Assembly: GCF_963576615.1 (NCBI RefSeq)
Contig: NC_088709.1
Coordinates: forward strand, 20,477,243 to 20,541,242
Direction: 5' to 3'
DNA length: 64,000 bases
From: Watersipora subatra
Taxonomy: Eukaryota; Bryozoa; Gymnolaemata; Cheilostomatida; Watersiporidae
The notes beneath the pieces are model-generated. The model made no database searches. It had not been told where the DNA came from and was given only the letters and a program-made list of their open reading frames with translations. Shown piece by piece: positions 1-11,405 of the stretch (positions within the stretch are counted from its first letter, which is position 1; every line of letters starts with the position of its first letter). A program made the position numbers and the translations under genes.

Positions 1-224
1 GATTGCAGGTGCTTTAGAGAGGGTGTACCTGAGGAGAGCAATCCTCGCAATCTTTGGAACTACACTCTGTTTTGAAGTCGCTAAGGTCCGACTCCTACAC
101 GCTGTTTTCAGATTTATTCATAATGTGGTTTGCAATATTTTCCAAAGACTGTAGCATTTTGATCAACACTGGGAATACTCCTTAGGAACACAGCTCAACA
201 TAGTAGCAACAATTATTATTGCGT

Positions 225-622
225 ATTTGATGATGTTTTTTATCGCCAAAGCTTTGTCATGTTTTCTTAAAAAGTTCGAAAGTGATACCATGGAAATAAT
301 TATTAACTGTATTTGGCTAATGTTGTTCACCCAAAGTAGTTTTTTGTTTAACTTGTCAGATACAACGAAAAAACGAAAAGAAATCGAGCAAAAATATCGA
401 GGTCAGCGGCATTGATGTCGCTCCACCCAAAGAAGATTGCAAAGCATAAGTGACATTTGCCTCGCTCGTCAAAAGGTTGAATTTATTTTTTCAAAATGCC
501 GATGAACTAGTCGAAAAATACAGCGCGACTCTCTAGTTAAGCGCCATCTTAAATAAAATGCCATTATTGGGAATGGGTTGAAAAATGCATCACCATCACA
601 TTCAAATAGAGGTTTTATGGTA
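225..622. repeat. Truncated copy of repeat X (right end)
   Basis: The stretch resembles the interior and right end of the X repeat seen near 11.4, 17.2, 30.6 and 34.4 kb. It shares the segment around 'gaaataattattaactgta' followed by 'ggctaat', and ends in the same 'ttcaaatagaggttttatgg' terminus. The middle of the repeat is deleted. It suggests that the repeat array extends to the left of the window. Confidence 0.5.
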
Positions 623-630
623 TTTATACA

Positions 631-800
631 TAGATATATATACCTAGATTGGCCAATAGGGAAAAAGCCTGTCAGACTTAAATAGCATGACATAACGTCA
701 TTGTATTGTACCTCACGCTAGACTGCACTGCTAGTAACGATGAAGCTTATGAGGAGAATTTGACAAAATCACATTTATTTTCACATAAAAACCTTCTTGG
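631..800. repeat. Inverted-repeat arm (partner at 9,524-9,715)
   Basis: Read on the minus strand this segment matches 9,524-9,715 over most of its length, including 'gtatccaagaaggtttt', 'aagcttcat', 'gtgaggtacaatac' and 'ttggccaatctagg'. It is a dispersed repeat present in both orientations on either side of the BEL element. Whether the two copies are ends of one larger element or independent insertions is not resolved. Confidence 0.6.
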
Positions 801-1078
801 ATACATTGTAGTGTAAGGCTTATGATGTTTTCACCATCAAGTCAAACACAAGGCAAGGTGCACTGGTCAGTGGTCATGTGTACTTTATTAACTTTATCTG
901 AGACTGCAAGGTCTAATTGACCGACCGTGAAACATGTATACAAATGATAAAACTGCTAAGATATGATATTAGCGAAAGCTGTATAAAAAAGGCATGACAA
1001 CATAATATGTCATAGAGTGCATGCATGCCTATTGGTACATACAAGTACATGTAGATCAAACATGATGGCTATTAATAT

Positions 1079-1490
1079 TGTCACTAAAGTGAGATGACCA
1101 AGCAGTGTAAGAAATACTAGTAGTATAAAGTAAAAAGAAAATACAGATAATATTGAATAATAACTAACCTTTTGTCACTTGTCCTATTTTGTCACTATAT
1201 TTGCTTTATAAGGAAGACCATGATTGTGTAGTAGTATTATTCGTGTAATCTCAGTATAAATGTGAAAAGTATAATAGGTAAAATTTGTCAAGAGCTGAAA
1301 GCATTGACATAACAATAGCTTCTTGACTGCTGCACTACTGGTGCTACTAGAACTAAGAGCCCAAGCTGACCTAAATTTTATAACTTTTGGAGGTAAAAAC
1401 TGCTGCCAGTGATTGGACCCTGATATAGGCCAGTTACTACGTCACTTGTTTTTTATTAGTTTTGGCAGTAATGACTCTAGAGTCACAACA
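1079..1490 (-). mobile_element. Candidate 3' LTR of the BEL/Pao element
   Basis: On the minus strand, downstream of the integrase end, a purine-rich tract (about 1,491-1,501) is followed immediately by TGTTGTGACTC at 1,490. This is the expected polypurine tract plus TG start of a 3' LTR. A plausible CA end lies near 1,079 (GTGACA on the minus strand), giving about 410 bp. No matching 5' LTR was found beyond the gag start at 7,255, so the boundaries cannot be confirmed by comparing two LTRs. The 5' end of the element seems to be lost. Confidence 0.45.
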
Positions 1491-1794
1491 CTCTCCCATC
1501 TAAATTTTAATTTACACTCGCTGGTGGCGGCACATCGCGCTCGGCAAGACATGCTGAACTACTACTAAGAAATCTGTGTGGTTAGAAGATTATATGATTT
1601 ATTTGAGATAAAATATAAAAGGTAAAGGCGTGGCAAAATGTATATTGTGTCTTATCACAAAAAAACATGTTGGTTATGTAATATGCAATATACTACTAAA
1701 AATGCACTAACAGCATGCTACTAGGTTAAGAAGCATAAAGGAAAACTGCAGAGTAATAATATTTCTATAACATAAGTATAAAATGTTTGTCCAC

Positions 1795-2451
1795 CTAATC
1801 TTTCATTATTACAATGACCTTTTGCACAGGTCGATACAAAACAACACTCGAAGCCAAAGGTTTACCTAGATGGTCGAGGTTGGAGCTAGCTAGTTTGATG
1901 CCAACATTCCTAACTAGGTCGTCAGCCCCTAGCTTGACTTCTATAACTCTACCTACTCGCCATGAATTTCTGGGGACATTTTCCTCCACCACGATTACTA
2001 CGTCTCCCACCTTGACACTTGTTCGTTTGTGCTCCCACCTTGAGCGCTGAATGATTTTGGTTAAGTACTGGGTTTTCCAAAGTCCCCAGATTTCTTCAGC
2101 AACTTGTTGTGATTCCCTGTACATCCGCCTGCCGTATATTTCCTCTTGATCGAAATCTCCAGGAGGAGGAGGTAGTTGAAAGGACTTAGCAGTAAGCAAG
2201 TGGTTTGGGGTAAGAACCACTTCATCAGGCTTTGATAGATTGTCAGTAGACAACGGTCTGCTGTTTACCGTCGCCATTACCTCATATAGAGACGTTCTCA
2301 GAGTGTTGGTGTCCAGTCTCTGGGCATATTTACCAGCCATGCCATTTAGTATGGCTCTTATGGACCATATCTGCCTCTCCCATACACCTCCTTGGTGGCT
2401 AGCACCAGGAGTGTTAGTGTGAATCTCTATTTTATTAGCGGTCAGATACTG
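1795..2451 (-). pseudogene. BEL/Pao integrase C-terminal part (catalytic Glu region and DUF5641-like domain)
   Basis: This frame continues that of the upstream integrase core after a single in-frame TAG next to 2,452. The first part holds the motif ASHQGGVWER, which carries the catalytic glutamate expected in BEL integrases. The remainder has the W-K-L-T-like block (around 'WKTQYLTKI'), then 'KVGDVVIVVEENVPRNSW', a small beta-rich domain normally found at the end of BEL polyproteins. It ends at a stop near 1,795. The product would join retrotransposon cDNA to host DNA, but the stop upstream makes this copy inactive. Confidence 0.85.
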
Positions 2452-3006
2452 CTACAGTTCGGAGTCTCTCATGGAGAGGAGTTCATTTTCCAGCTGGTTC
2501 CTTCCTCCTATAAAATTTGTGTCCACATCACTAAATAGTGTTTTTACAGGTCCTCTGACTGCTTGAAAGCATCTCAGAGCCTGTAAGAAGCTATCAGTAC
2601 TAAGGTCAGCTAATACTTCTTTGTGTATGTCCCTAGTGTACATGCATGTGAAAACTATTCCCCAACGTTTTATGTCGGAACGTCTCTCTCGTACAATGAA
2701 TTGCCCAAAAGCATCCATTCCTACATTGGTAAAAGGAGAAAATGGCTCAATCCTCTGACGAGGTAAGAGACCCATCTGTTGTTCTTCTACTTGTCTTCTT
2801 ATCTTTCCGATTTTTACACAGCTATTCAACATGCTTTCCACAAGATTTGAAGCTCCCGTCACCCAGAAGCCTGCTTGTCTGACTTCTTCTCCTAGGGTGT
2901 AGCTTCTACCCTGATTGTGAGTTTTTTCATGGAAGTGTCTTACAATTAGCTTTGCTAAGTGAGAGCTTCTATCTAGAATTATTGGATTCCTCTCATCAAA
3001 GGTCAA
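2452..3006 (-). pseudogene. BEL/Pao integrase: zinc-binding and N-terminal core
   Basis: About 184 residues. The first third contains the two histidines of the integrase zinc-binding module (HFHEKTHNQGR) and one expected cysteine (SCVKIG). The usual second cysteine of that pair appears replaced. The core follows, with the first catalytic aspartate in NVGMDAFGQF and the second in FSDVDTNFIGG. The frame ends at a TAG and resumes in phase downstream. It lies in a different frame from the preceding RNase H part, which shows an indel between 3,006 and 3,089. Confidence 0.85.
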
Positions 3007-3088
3007 CAGTAGTGACCCCTGAGCGCCGTCCTTTCATTCTCATCATTCCATGATCATCCAGACATGGAGTCAACTTTCGAATCTTGCT

Positions 3089-3718
3089 TTACTTATGAAC
3101 AGGTCTATCTTCTGTTAGCAGTTTGACTTCAGAATTGAAGTGCTGATTTTGGTCAGCTCTAATAATCAGCTTTTCTGCTGTCTCTAGATCCTCACAAGTG
3201 AGAACCGGCCTTTTCCAAGACCTCTCACGCAACATCTTCTTTGCATTAGCAATAGATCGCACTAAGCGATACCAGCTACTTGACTTGTTGGTGAGTGTAG
3301 TTAGGAAATCTCTATCAGTGCTTACTTTCATAACTGTCTTTTCCTTTTTCATTTCTGGGTCATTGATTGCTACAGAAGGATTACTCCTGGTTAAGTAGCT
3401 GCTGATGTCCACCTCTTTCAAGAAGAGGGGACCTGTTAGCCATACTGAATGTGGCAGTTCTTTGATTGGCAGCCCTCTAGACGCCAGGTCAGCTGGGTTA
3501 AGTTTACCTGGTATTTGATACCATTGAGATACTTCGGTTAGGCTCAGTATTTCTTGTATTCTATTTGCCACAAACATGTGAAATCTCGTCTTACAGTTGG
3601 ATAAATATCCTAAGACTATCTTGGAGTCTGTCCAATAGAAATGTGCATCGACTGTGAGTTGTAGCTCTTTTAAGAGTGTGACCAAGTATTGCTGCTTCCA
3701 CAGCACCCTGTAACTCAA
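3089..3718 (-). pseudogene. BEL/Pao RNase H and linker region
   Basis: About 209 residues with the typical BEL RNase H tail: 'YWTDSKIVLGYL' (an aspartate in WTDS), 'FVANRIQEI' and 'IPGKLNPADLASRG'. This block separates RT/RNase H from integrase in BEL polyproteins. It overlaps the preceding RT frame by about 130 bp in another frame, so a small indel near 3,700 broke the original single frame. Confidence 0.85.
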
Positions 3719-5270
3719 GGCGGGGAATTATCATAGCTTTCAAAGGTGCTACCCGTGCTTTTCCTAGCAACAGGGAAACGTGAACCTGGTTGTTGTCATT
3801 AACAATACGAAGGTAGGAGCAAGCTCCAAATCCTTCTAAACTAGCATCACTGAAGTGGTGAATTTCAGTGCTGTTTATTGCTCCAAACCCTGTAGGCTTT
3901 ATGCATCTTGGTATCTGTATGCCACTCAGATATTGTAGCTGGCTGATCCAGCGGTTCCAATTCGACTCTAGCTCTGCGCTTACCTCGTCATCCCAAGCTC
4001 CTTGCTCTTGGCAAGCTTTCTGCGTTAGGATTTTTCCTTGCAAAACAAATGGAGCAAGTAGTCCAAGTGGGTCGTATATTTGAGAGATCATAGATAAGAT
4101 TCCTCTTCGAGTGGCTGGCCTTTCTTTCAAGTTGTTAATAAATTGGAATGAATCCGTTTCTGTGCACCACTCCATTCCGAGTGTGCGTTCTGTTGGCAGC
4201 AGATTACAGAACAAGTCTATGCCTTGTAGGTCTTTGTTTATTTCAGTCTCTGGAAGTTGTGCTAAGACTTCTCTGCTGTTGCTGGCAAACTTGTGCAACC
4301 GTATGTTTGCATTTGCACAAATTTTGGTAGTGTTCTGTATAAGCTCAAGGGCTTCTTGTTCCGAAGCCACACTAGTAATACCATCATCGACATAAAAGTC
4401 TTGTAGCACAAATTTGGCTGCAGCTGGCATATCATTCATGTGTTTCTGAGCAATAGTCCTCAACCCAAAGGAAGCCACTCCCGGGGAAAATGTAGCCCCA
4501 AATAGATGTACCGCCATACGATACTCGACTATGTTCATCTCATTGTCAACCCACAAGAATCGTAAAAAATCTCTGTCAGTTTTATCTACATAAAAGCTGT
4601 AAAACATATTTGCTATGCCACAACTTACTACTGCCACTGATTCTCTCCTAAATCTGCAGAGAATACCCAGTAGACTATTTATCTGGTCAGGGCCAGATAA
4701 CAGAGGATCATTGAGCGATGTGTTCTGATATTTGGTACTTGCATCGAACACTACCCTAAGCTTGCCTTTTTGTGGGTGAACTACTCCAAAGTGCGGCATA
4801 TACCACACTTCACCAAGAATAGTAACATGTGCCATATCAACCGGTTCTGCTTGACCGGTTCTGATTAGGTCATCAATTACTGTTGAATATTTCTTTTTGT
4901 AAGCTTGATCTCCTCTAAACTTTCTCTTCAGAAGTTCTAAACGTTTCAGAACCATACCTTTGTTATTAGGTAACACTGACTGTTCTTTAAATGGAAGAGT
5001 TATTTGAAGATACCCATCCTCCCTTTGGACAGTTCCAGTCTTCATGATATCAATGAATTTTAGATCGTCTTGTGACACCACTTGACCATCCTGAGTATCA
5101 CTAAATACTGAATGCCCTGACATAGGGCTTGGATTTACCTTGACGTTGTGGACATTTTGAACAGGTAACATACCATTTTCTTTCCCTCCGCACAATGTCC
5201 ATCTAAACAATGTACGCACAGCAAAAGGCTCGCCAGGCTCTCCTATTATGCACTCCAAAAGAGCTAGCAC
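3591..5270 (-). pseudogene. BEL/Pao reverse transcriptase and RNase H
   Basis: An open stretch of about 559 codons following an in-frame TAG at 5,271-5,273. It has the RT entry block ('YMPHFGVVHPQKGKLRVVFDA'-like, near residue 165), the catalytic YVDD near residue 293, the thumb region 'IYDPLGLLAPF', and the start of RNase H ('HHFSDASLEGFGA'). The expected first catalytic aspartate, just before NMF near residue 217, is replaced: the site reads CGIANMF. Even without the stops the polymerase would be predicted inactive. The bases before the first codon are GTG directly after the stop, so there is no independent start. Confidence 0.9.
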
Positions 5271-5690
5271 CTAGATATTGATGCCCAAGAGCAAGCCTAC
5301 CGGAATATTGAGAGCTGGGGAGAACTGGTTGGCTACTTCTGATAAGTGCTGAAGCTTATTAGCATGGTTTTGAGTAGGAATCTGAAGCTTGTTATATGGT
5401 AGCTCTTCTTGTTGGTAGGCATCAATTCTTATCTGAGAATCAGAGCTATAGGCCCGGAGGCGCAAGCCTTGGTGCTTTGGCACATGCCCGACTGTCTTAC
5501 CATGCAATGTTCCCATAGTTATAGTCTCTTTTTTCCTACCAGATTAAAAGCTTCAACTAATTCATTTGATACAAAACATGCATCAGACTGTGTGTCCATC
5601 AATGCATAAACAAGCTCCTCTTTTTGTGAGTGTGGTGCCGATACAAACACCGGCACCACCATGCTAAGCATACCATTTATTCCTTTGATG
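5271..5690 (-). pseudogene. BEL/Pao aspartic protease region
   Basis: The frame upstream of the RT, opening after a TGA near 5,700. It contains the retropepsin-like active site as 'ALMDTQSDACFV', the DTQS variant usual in BEL elements. Further on it has 'FSPALNIPVGLLLGINI', matching the conserved end of the BEL protease-like domain, directly before the in-frame TAG. The frame differs from gag, which ends at 5,732. Whether that shift is natural or mutational is unclear, but the additional stops favour decay. Confidence 0.8.
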
Positions 5691-5731
5691 ACAGCATGAC
5701 TATTAACTCATTTTACCTCCTTGTTGCCAGT

Positions 5732-7255
5732 TTAGTCAATTGCCTCTTGAGAAGAGCTAGAATCTTGAGCTTGTTTCTTAGTTTGTGTACTTTGGGAAAT
5801 GTCTTTTCTCCATTCTCGATGGAGAATTGTTGGATGAGGTTTCTTGCAAGACTGGCATTGACTTTTGTTCTTACAGTCTTTACTTTGATGATCAGGAAGT
5901 AGGCATGAAAAGCATAGACGTCTGTCTTTCACAAGCTGCACCCTCTCTTCATGGCGGATAGCAAGAAGGCGACCACACTCTGACGTTTTGTGATTATGCA
6001 TATTACAGTGAATGCAGTTGAACCTAGTTTCTTTTACGGTAGCCTGATAGCTATGATGAACTGCCTTCTTTGGTTCCTTAGCCATGGATTTAACTGGTAG
6101 TGCATTATACTGTAGAATTGGCTCTAACATTATTTCAGCCTCGTTTCTGACGAACTTAACGAAGTGCTGAAACTTGGGGTACTCTTTTTCCTTCCTTTTG
6201 TGTTCTACGGTTCTTCCCAAGCTGCGCCTCATCCAATCGGGTAACTTTTGACTCATCTTTTCATTCTCTTGGCTGTCATTGAGTATCAGTAACTCTGGGA
6301 TAGACTCACCAGCACTTGCACACTGACCTAAAAAGTCTGCAAAACAACGCAATGCAAGATTGTCTTTTGAAGGAATCTTTGGCCACTGTTCAAGTTTCTT
6401 TCTAAAGGCTCTAGCAACTCCGTAGTCATTGCCATATCTTTCCTTCAACTGAGCTTTGGCGTCAAGATAAGCGTTGTCAGACCTCAACAAGAAGTATCCA
6501 CTAATGCATTCCTTTGCAGCCCCTGAAACATAGCGCTTCAAGTACTGAAATTTCTCCGTTTCTGTGAGTCCCTTTCCTTCGAACATTGAATTGAAGGACA
6601 ACTCCCAATCATGGAACTCAAGAGAATTTCCAGAAAAGGTTGTTATTTTTGGAGGTGGCAATTTTGAACTGCTGATAGAATTAGCAAAGCAATCAGCTAA
6701 CTTCTGAACTACATCTATACCTTCAGTAGGAGCATGTGACTTGTCAATGATTGACTTGAATTCTATGCTAGTAGCGTTGTTATCATTGGGTATTGCCAAA
6801 GTAACAGGTAAGGTTAAAGACTGTAGTCTTTCAGTGTGTCTAGGTTGACTAGTCGATGTGTCGACAGTCTGTGACATTACTGGATATGTTGCTTGCACGA
6901 CAGGCGTAGTTGTAGACAGCTGACTTCCCGTAAGACGGTTACGTCTCTGTGCCATCCTTTCTTCATATCGTTTCATCTTTGCCTCCAGCTTTCTCTTTGA
7001 TTCCTCTATAGCTTGCTCAGCTTCAAGTAACAGTCTTTTCTCTTCTTCCTCTGTCTTGTGCTGGGCAATGTGCTCCTTTGTGAGACTGACATCTGACATG
7101 AATTGTTCAAACAAGGTTTTAATATGGCTACTAACTTTATTGTCTAACAAAGAATTTAACTCATTGTATATGTCAGTGATTTTATCAACAGTATCATCTA
7201 GATTGGCAAGAAAACCATCATGCACATAATTAGCATCAGCGTCAAAGCTACTCAA
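5732..7255 (-). pseudogene. BEL/Pao gag-like protein
   Basis: A 507-codon open frame, the longest in the window, from an ATG at 7,255. Residues about 80-125 are rich in Glu, Lys and Arg and look like a coiled coil. Residues about 200-340 match the BEL gag domain ('LPPPKITTFSGNSLEFHDW', 'YLKRYVSGAA'). Near the C-terminus are two CX2CX4HX4C zinc knuckles, CIHCNMHNHKTSEC and CFSCLLPDHQSKDC, and a third partial C/H cluster. Family knowledge: such proteins package element RNA. The reading frame itself is intact, but downstream pol is broken. Confidence 0.85.
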
Positions 7256-7422
7256 AAATTTTTCATTGCTCTCAAGCTGTATATTAACTTGATAAAAAAG
7301 TTCCGTTTGTAAACTTAAACATCTGTTTTCTCTTTCTTTTAGAGAGAGAGCTTTTTCTCATTTGGACTTGCAAATGCTCGATTCAGTCATTTCCGCATTA
7401 GAATTTGCACTCACGCTATATT

Positions 7423-7540
7423 TGCCACCCTCTCCTATCCCCATTCTCTATTTTCCCCTTCTCCAAAGAAAAAGTGAGACGGAGAAAAGAGAGAAGGGAG
7501 AAAAGAGAGGGGGGCAAATAGCCCACCCACTCGGACCAGA
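7423..7540. repeat. Small GA/CT hairpin repeat (partner at 9,310-9,416)
   Basis: A CT-rich half followed by a GA-rich half, with near-complementary ends (atttgcc ... ggcaaat). It folds on itself and also pairs with 9,310-9,416 in inverted orientation. It looks like a short foldback MITE lying in the 5' flank of the BEL element, where the missing LTR would be expected. Confidence 0.55.
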
Positions 7541-8008
7541 CTCGGCTATTCATTTAAGGTTAAGAGATAGTTCTATTACAGCCTAATGTTGTTACATCAA
7601 TAAACTGAGATAGAAGAAACCCTTATCACACCAATCATTATATTTTGTGGCTTGGCTTATAGATGCAATCTTCAATTTATAGCTAGACATTGGTGGATTA
7701 ATGCTATTCAATGGGTGATAGATTAATGGCATGATTTGGCTAGTGTTTTTATTACAAATTTTATTTTCAACTGTTATTATATTCAACAAGAGATTAGTTA
7801 AGAAATACTTTACAAATATAGAAATGTATAACCCAGCATAGTCGAAAACAAAAATCCATCACTTCCCTAAAACTTCTGGTATTAGTGAAAGAAACTAAAA
7901 ATAAAATAAATTTGCTGGATTGAAGGTTCTTAGACGCGCTTTTAAATTCCTCAAGATGCCCTCGTTGTAAATGCCTCAATAGCATTGATGTGGATCGTTC
8001 TTTGTAGC
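7541..8008. other. No gene seen
   Basis: AT-rich sequence between the hairpin repeat and the MITE. Short open frames on both strands have no recognisable composition or motif. Confidence 0.5.
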
Positions 8009-8896
8009 TTAAAGGTTGACTTGCAACAAAATTCACATTACAGTTATTTGGTATCAAAATATTTACCATGTTTTACTCTGTTGTGTTGTAGGTGCCAAAC
8101 TACGTGGAAAGATGATTACAAGCATTCAAAAGCTCAAAAACGAAAAGCCCCGGTAGATTGGAATCTCTTCATTTCGATGACGTAGTCATTACAGTTTGGT
8201 TATCGTCTTGTCACGTGATGTTCTCACGTGAATTGAAAAGCCAATAAAAAGCTAAATATAAAACTTATCGTAGCACTAGTTTATGACGAACACTTCGGGT
8301 TTTACCGAAGACCCCGTATCAAATATAGATGCTCGCTACTTTACAGTTTTGTTTCGGCATTATCTAATCGTCAAGTCGTAATCTGATCATGTGACCCAAT
8401 ACTTCGCAAATGATTTTTGCAGCACTTTTCGATTATCACAGGTGACCAACAGACTCGCCATGATTATCAGACAATGATATGTACTCCTTCGAGCTAAGGT
8501 TAAAAAGTTTAACGATTGTTTACGGTGAGTTATAAGATATCAGTGCTAAAAGTGACAGCATTACAATGACGATGAAACAGACGCGTAAGAACAATACAAA
8601 TGGTTTTATTGAATGCGTGAAGTATATTTATAAAAATATTTTGACGAATGAGGTTGCATGAAAGTGTAAACAGAAACCATCCTGTAACAAATACGTCTTA
8701 TTTGAGCCATTTGGGAAAACGAATCCAAACTATGGCGGTCTCGTGTGGCTGCGATTAACTGTTCGTTTTTTAACTTTTAAGAGCTTGTAATCACATTTCC
8801 ACATATTTGGCACCTACAACACAACAGAGTAAGACATGGTGAATCTTTTGATACCAAATAACTGTAATGTGAATTTTATTGCAAGTCAACCTTTAA
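8009..8896 (+). mobile_element. TTAA-flanked MITE, copy A
   Basis: About 888 bp with inverted ends of roughly 150 bp. The left end starts TTAA-AGGTTGACTTGCAAC and the right end is its complement ending in CCT-TTAA. TTAA at both borders suggests a piggyBac-type target duplication. There is no transposase coding. Three other copies occur at 15,730, 23,838 and 50,360. Copy A has the same orientation as the 50,360 copy and the opposite of the other two. Confidence 0.85.
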
Positions 8897-9309
8897 ACAA
8901 TAGCATGATGTTGAACCTCAGCAACTTTTCCATGGTAGCACTTAGTGCCAGCCTGGGAAGGTTTTTCACCAATCCAGCAATACTAAGCAACACTCTCGTC
9001 ACTTTCTCACTGTGGTTGCAAACCTCAATCACCACAGGCGAAGACAAAGTCAAGACACCACGGTTCTTAACTGTGATTAGGGAATTTGTTGCTTGATCCA
9101 CATCATAGTTGGTAACATCTACGATGCTAGTGATACAATCATTACATTTCAGCTTTGGTGACCTAGCCAGCTACATAGCCAGCTCTAAAATAATCATTCT
9201 GACTCATTTTTGACTTAAGACATACTGGCATACTCATCATATTTAGCCATGTTTAGTTCAGCATGATATTAGTCTATTTACCTAGCCAGGGTCTGGCTCT
9301 TTCAGTAGG

Positions 9310-9416
9310 TGGGCTATTTGCCCCCCCCCATTTCCTTTCTCTCTTTTCCTCTTCTCACTTCTTCTTTGGAGAAGGGAAAAGGAGAGAATAGGGATAGGAG
9401 AGGGTGGCAAATAAAG
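9310..9416. repeat. Small GA/CT hairpin repeat (partner at 7,423-7,540)
   Basis: Reverse-complement match to 7,423-7,540, including 'ggtgggctatttgcccccc' and 'gagagggtggcaaat'. Together the pair brackets 1.8 kb containing MITE copy A. Confidence 0.55.
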
Positions 9417-9523
9417 CCCTGATGGCTCATGATTTGTGTGCAACAATTCATACCTTTTATAGTTTTAATCTAAGGTGGTTTTCAGATATTATCACATAAT
9501 TGCTTTAGTTTACTGGATTATGT

Positions 9524-9715
9524 ATCCAAGAAGGTTTTTATATGAAAATAAATGATATTTTGTCAAATTATCCTCATAAGCTTCATTGTTACCAGCAGTG
9601 CAGTCAAGCGTGAGGTACAATACAATGACGTTACGTCATGCTATTTAAGTCTGACAAGGCAACCGATAGGAATAGCTATTATTGGCCAATCTAGGTTTAT
9701 ATATCTATGTATTTA
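9524..9715. repeat. Inverted-repeat arm (partner at 631-800)
   Basis: Reverse-complement partner of 631-800. It contains the 15 bp palindrome ATGACGTTACGTCAT near 9,626, which resembles two abutting CRE half-sites. In the partner copy the palindrome has a mismatch. It is followed by AT-rich sequence. Confidence 0.6.
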
Positions 9716-10340
9716 TATGATCAAGATTAACGATCACCTATATATTATATATAGTACTTTATTGACAATAATTTCATTTCACAAATAGAAATGTTTTTCA
9801 AATTAGGCCATACAACAATAGTAAAACAACAACAAAAAGGGGAAAAAAGCAACAGCTAGCCATTAAAATTGAATAAATAGTCTGACAAATAGTGTTTAAA
9901 ATGCCTTTCTCTGCTAAGAGAACAAATATTTGGTGGAAGATTATTTGGTGAAATCACTTGTGGATTTTGTATTGTTTCTCTATCTTCGTACCCATGTTTT
10001 TTTCTGTACCTATCTCTTGTTTATTAATGTTCTTGGTAGCCATGTTTACTTTTGTCATTTCCTCTAACTCTAGTTCCTCTTTAGTCCATGTCTTTATAAA
10101 TTGGCCAGCTATTGTTATTTTACAACCATATCAGCTGTTTCATGTAGATACATGTCTTGTATTCCCATTCCTGTTATAAATAGTTTCACTATTAGCCATA
10201 CTGTATCATAACTACACCATATGTTATCATCATGCTTTTACCAGCTAGTTTGGAGCAAACATTTTCTAGGTTGGTCATCATACTTAGTTGAACTATAACC
10301 CTGCTTGAAGTTAGTAATTTATTAATATTTTATATTGTAG
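9716..10340. other. No gene seen
   Basis: AT-rich and thymine-rich on the plus strand, with loosely repeated 'ccatgtt' motifs between about 9,985 and 10,060. It may be intron sequence if the zinc-finger gene begins further left, but no exon could be recognised. Confidence 0.4.
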
Positions 10341-10904
10341 ATTCTGAAGTTACAGGAGAACCTGGCGATTCGTCAATCAACAATGACTGTGATGAAGGTA
10401 ATTATGTTGCAATTATATTTCCTTGGAATTCGTCTCAACTTAGTAAATGTACAAGACAATTATCATTGTTATGTTCTCTAGATGACCTCTCATATTTATT
10501 GTAGGAGTTGCAAAAGTGAGAACAGAGCCAGGATCTGATGGTGGTGCTGATCACCTCTCCCCAACTGGTTAGTTGAAAATTTATTAGTTAATAGTATTAA
10601 CTGCTGTTGATTATCTCAGATTTCCAGCGTCTCTTAGCTGAGTAAATATGATAATTACCTTCCTTTATTGTCTTACCAACTAGTTTTTAGTAAAACTAAA
10701 TTACTAAATCTGATTATAATATATTGAGTCATTCTCTATTAAGTTACAGATTTTTTCATAGATGTTCTTTTCAGTACTAGTAGTCAGGGGATTTCAGTTT
10801 CTTGTTTTTGCTGGTTGCTATATCAACATATGCAGCGGTCCACGCGAACCGCTGGTCACAGCAGTCATATATTGGTACATCGTCTCAAGACTTTGTCGAT
10901 GCAA

Positions 10905-11400
10905 CATTTGCAATGGTCATAGTCATTTTAAATGTATTTTAATGGGGAAGATAGACAATAACATGTTTTGCTTTGTATTCATATGAAATAGTGTAACATT
11001 TTGGGAAATCGTTTGAAAAAGAAAAATGTAGTGACAGGCTTCTAATGATTTATAAAAGCTGAGTTTTTGTATTGGATGCATTTAGCTCATGGTCTTCACA
11101 AAGACATGACCAGAGCATAGATGACCAAATCAGGACTCAAACTGAGCGTTAACTATTGGTTTCACGAAAATATAAAATTGTATCTTTATCAGTTTTTCAC
11201 ATGATGGTACTTGTCCTTCAAGTTAGCTTTTTACTCCATTCAGACTTGAGTGTGATGAAACACTATATGAGCTTTATTTTTTCACATGGTTAAATTCAAT
11301 TTAGTAGCTTTTCTATTCTTTGTATTAGAATTCATTGAGTAAACGCTTACAAATCTTCTAGGTTTGTTTTATTAACAATATGTACCAGCTGATTCCAATT
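10905..11400 (+). repeat. Unit leader sequence, copy 1
   Basis: About 450-500 bp shared with 16,690-17,189 and 30,060-30,564 ('tgtattggatgcatttagct', 'cttgtccttcaagttagct'). It precedes the X repeat in each unit and marks the left edge of the duplicated zinc-finger unit. There is no open frame of note. Confidence 0.7.
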
Positions 11401-11405
11401 AAGTA

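Larger units (their letters stand above)
1079..7255 (-). mobile_element. Decayed BEL/Pao LTR retrotransposon
   Basis: The minus strand carries, in order, a BEL-type gag with zinc knuckles, an aspartic protease, a Pao reverse transcriptase with YVDD, an RNase H region, a zinc-binding integrase N-terminus, an integrase core and the C-terminal integrase domain. This order is that of BEL/Pao elements. The coding sequence is broken by at least three reading-frame changes and several in-frame stops, so it cannot encode a working polyprotein. The 3' LTR is only a candidate and the 5' LTR is not seen. The element is a fossil. Confidence 0.9.

Noticed and set aside
8836..9101. Overlapping open frames on both strands at a MITE end
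   Set aside because: The start lies in the MITE terminal repeat, and the same start recurs at 24,661 and 50,420. No domain.
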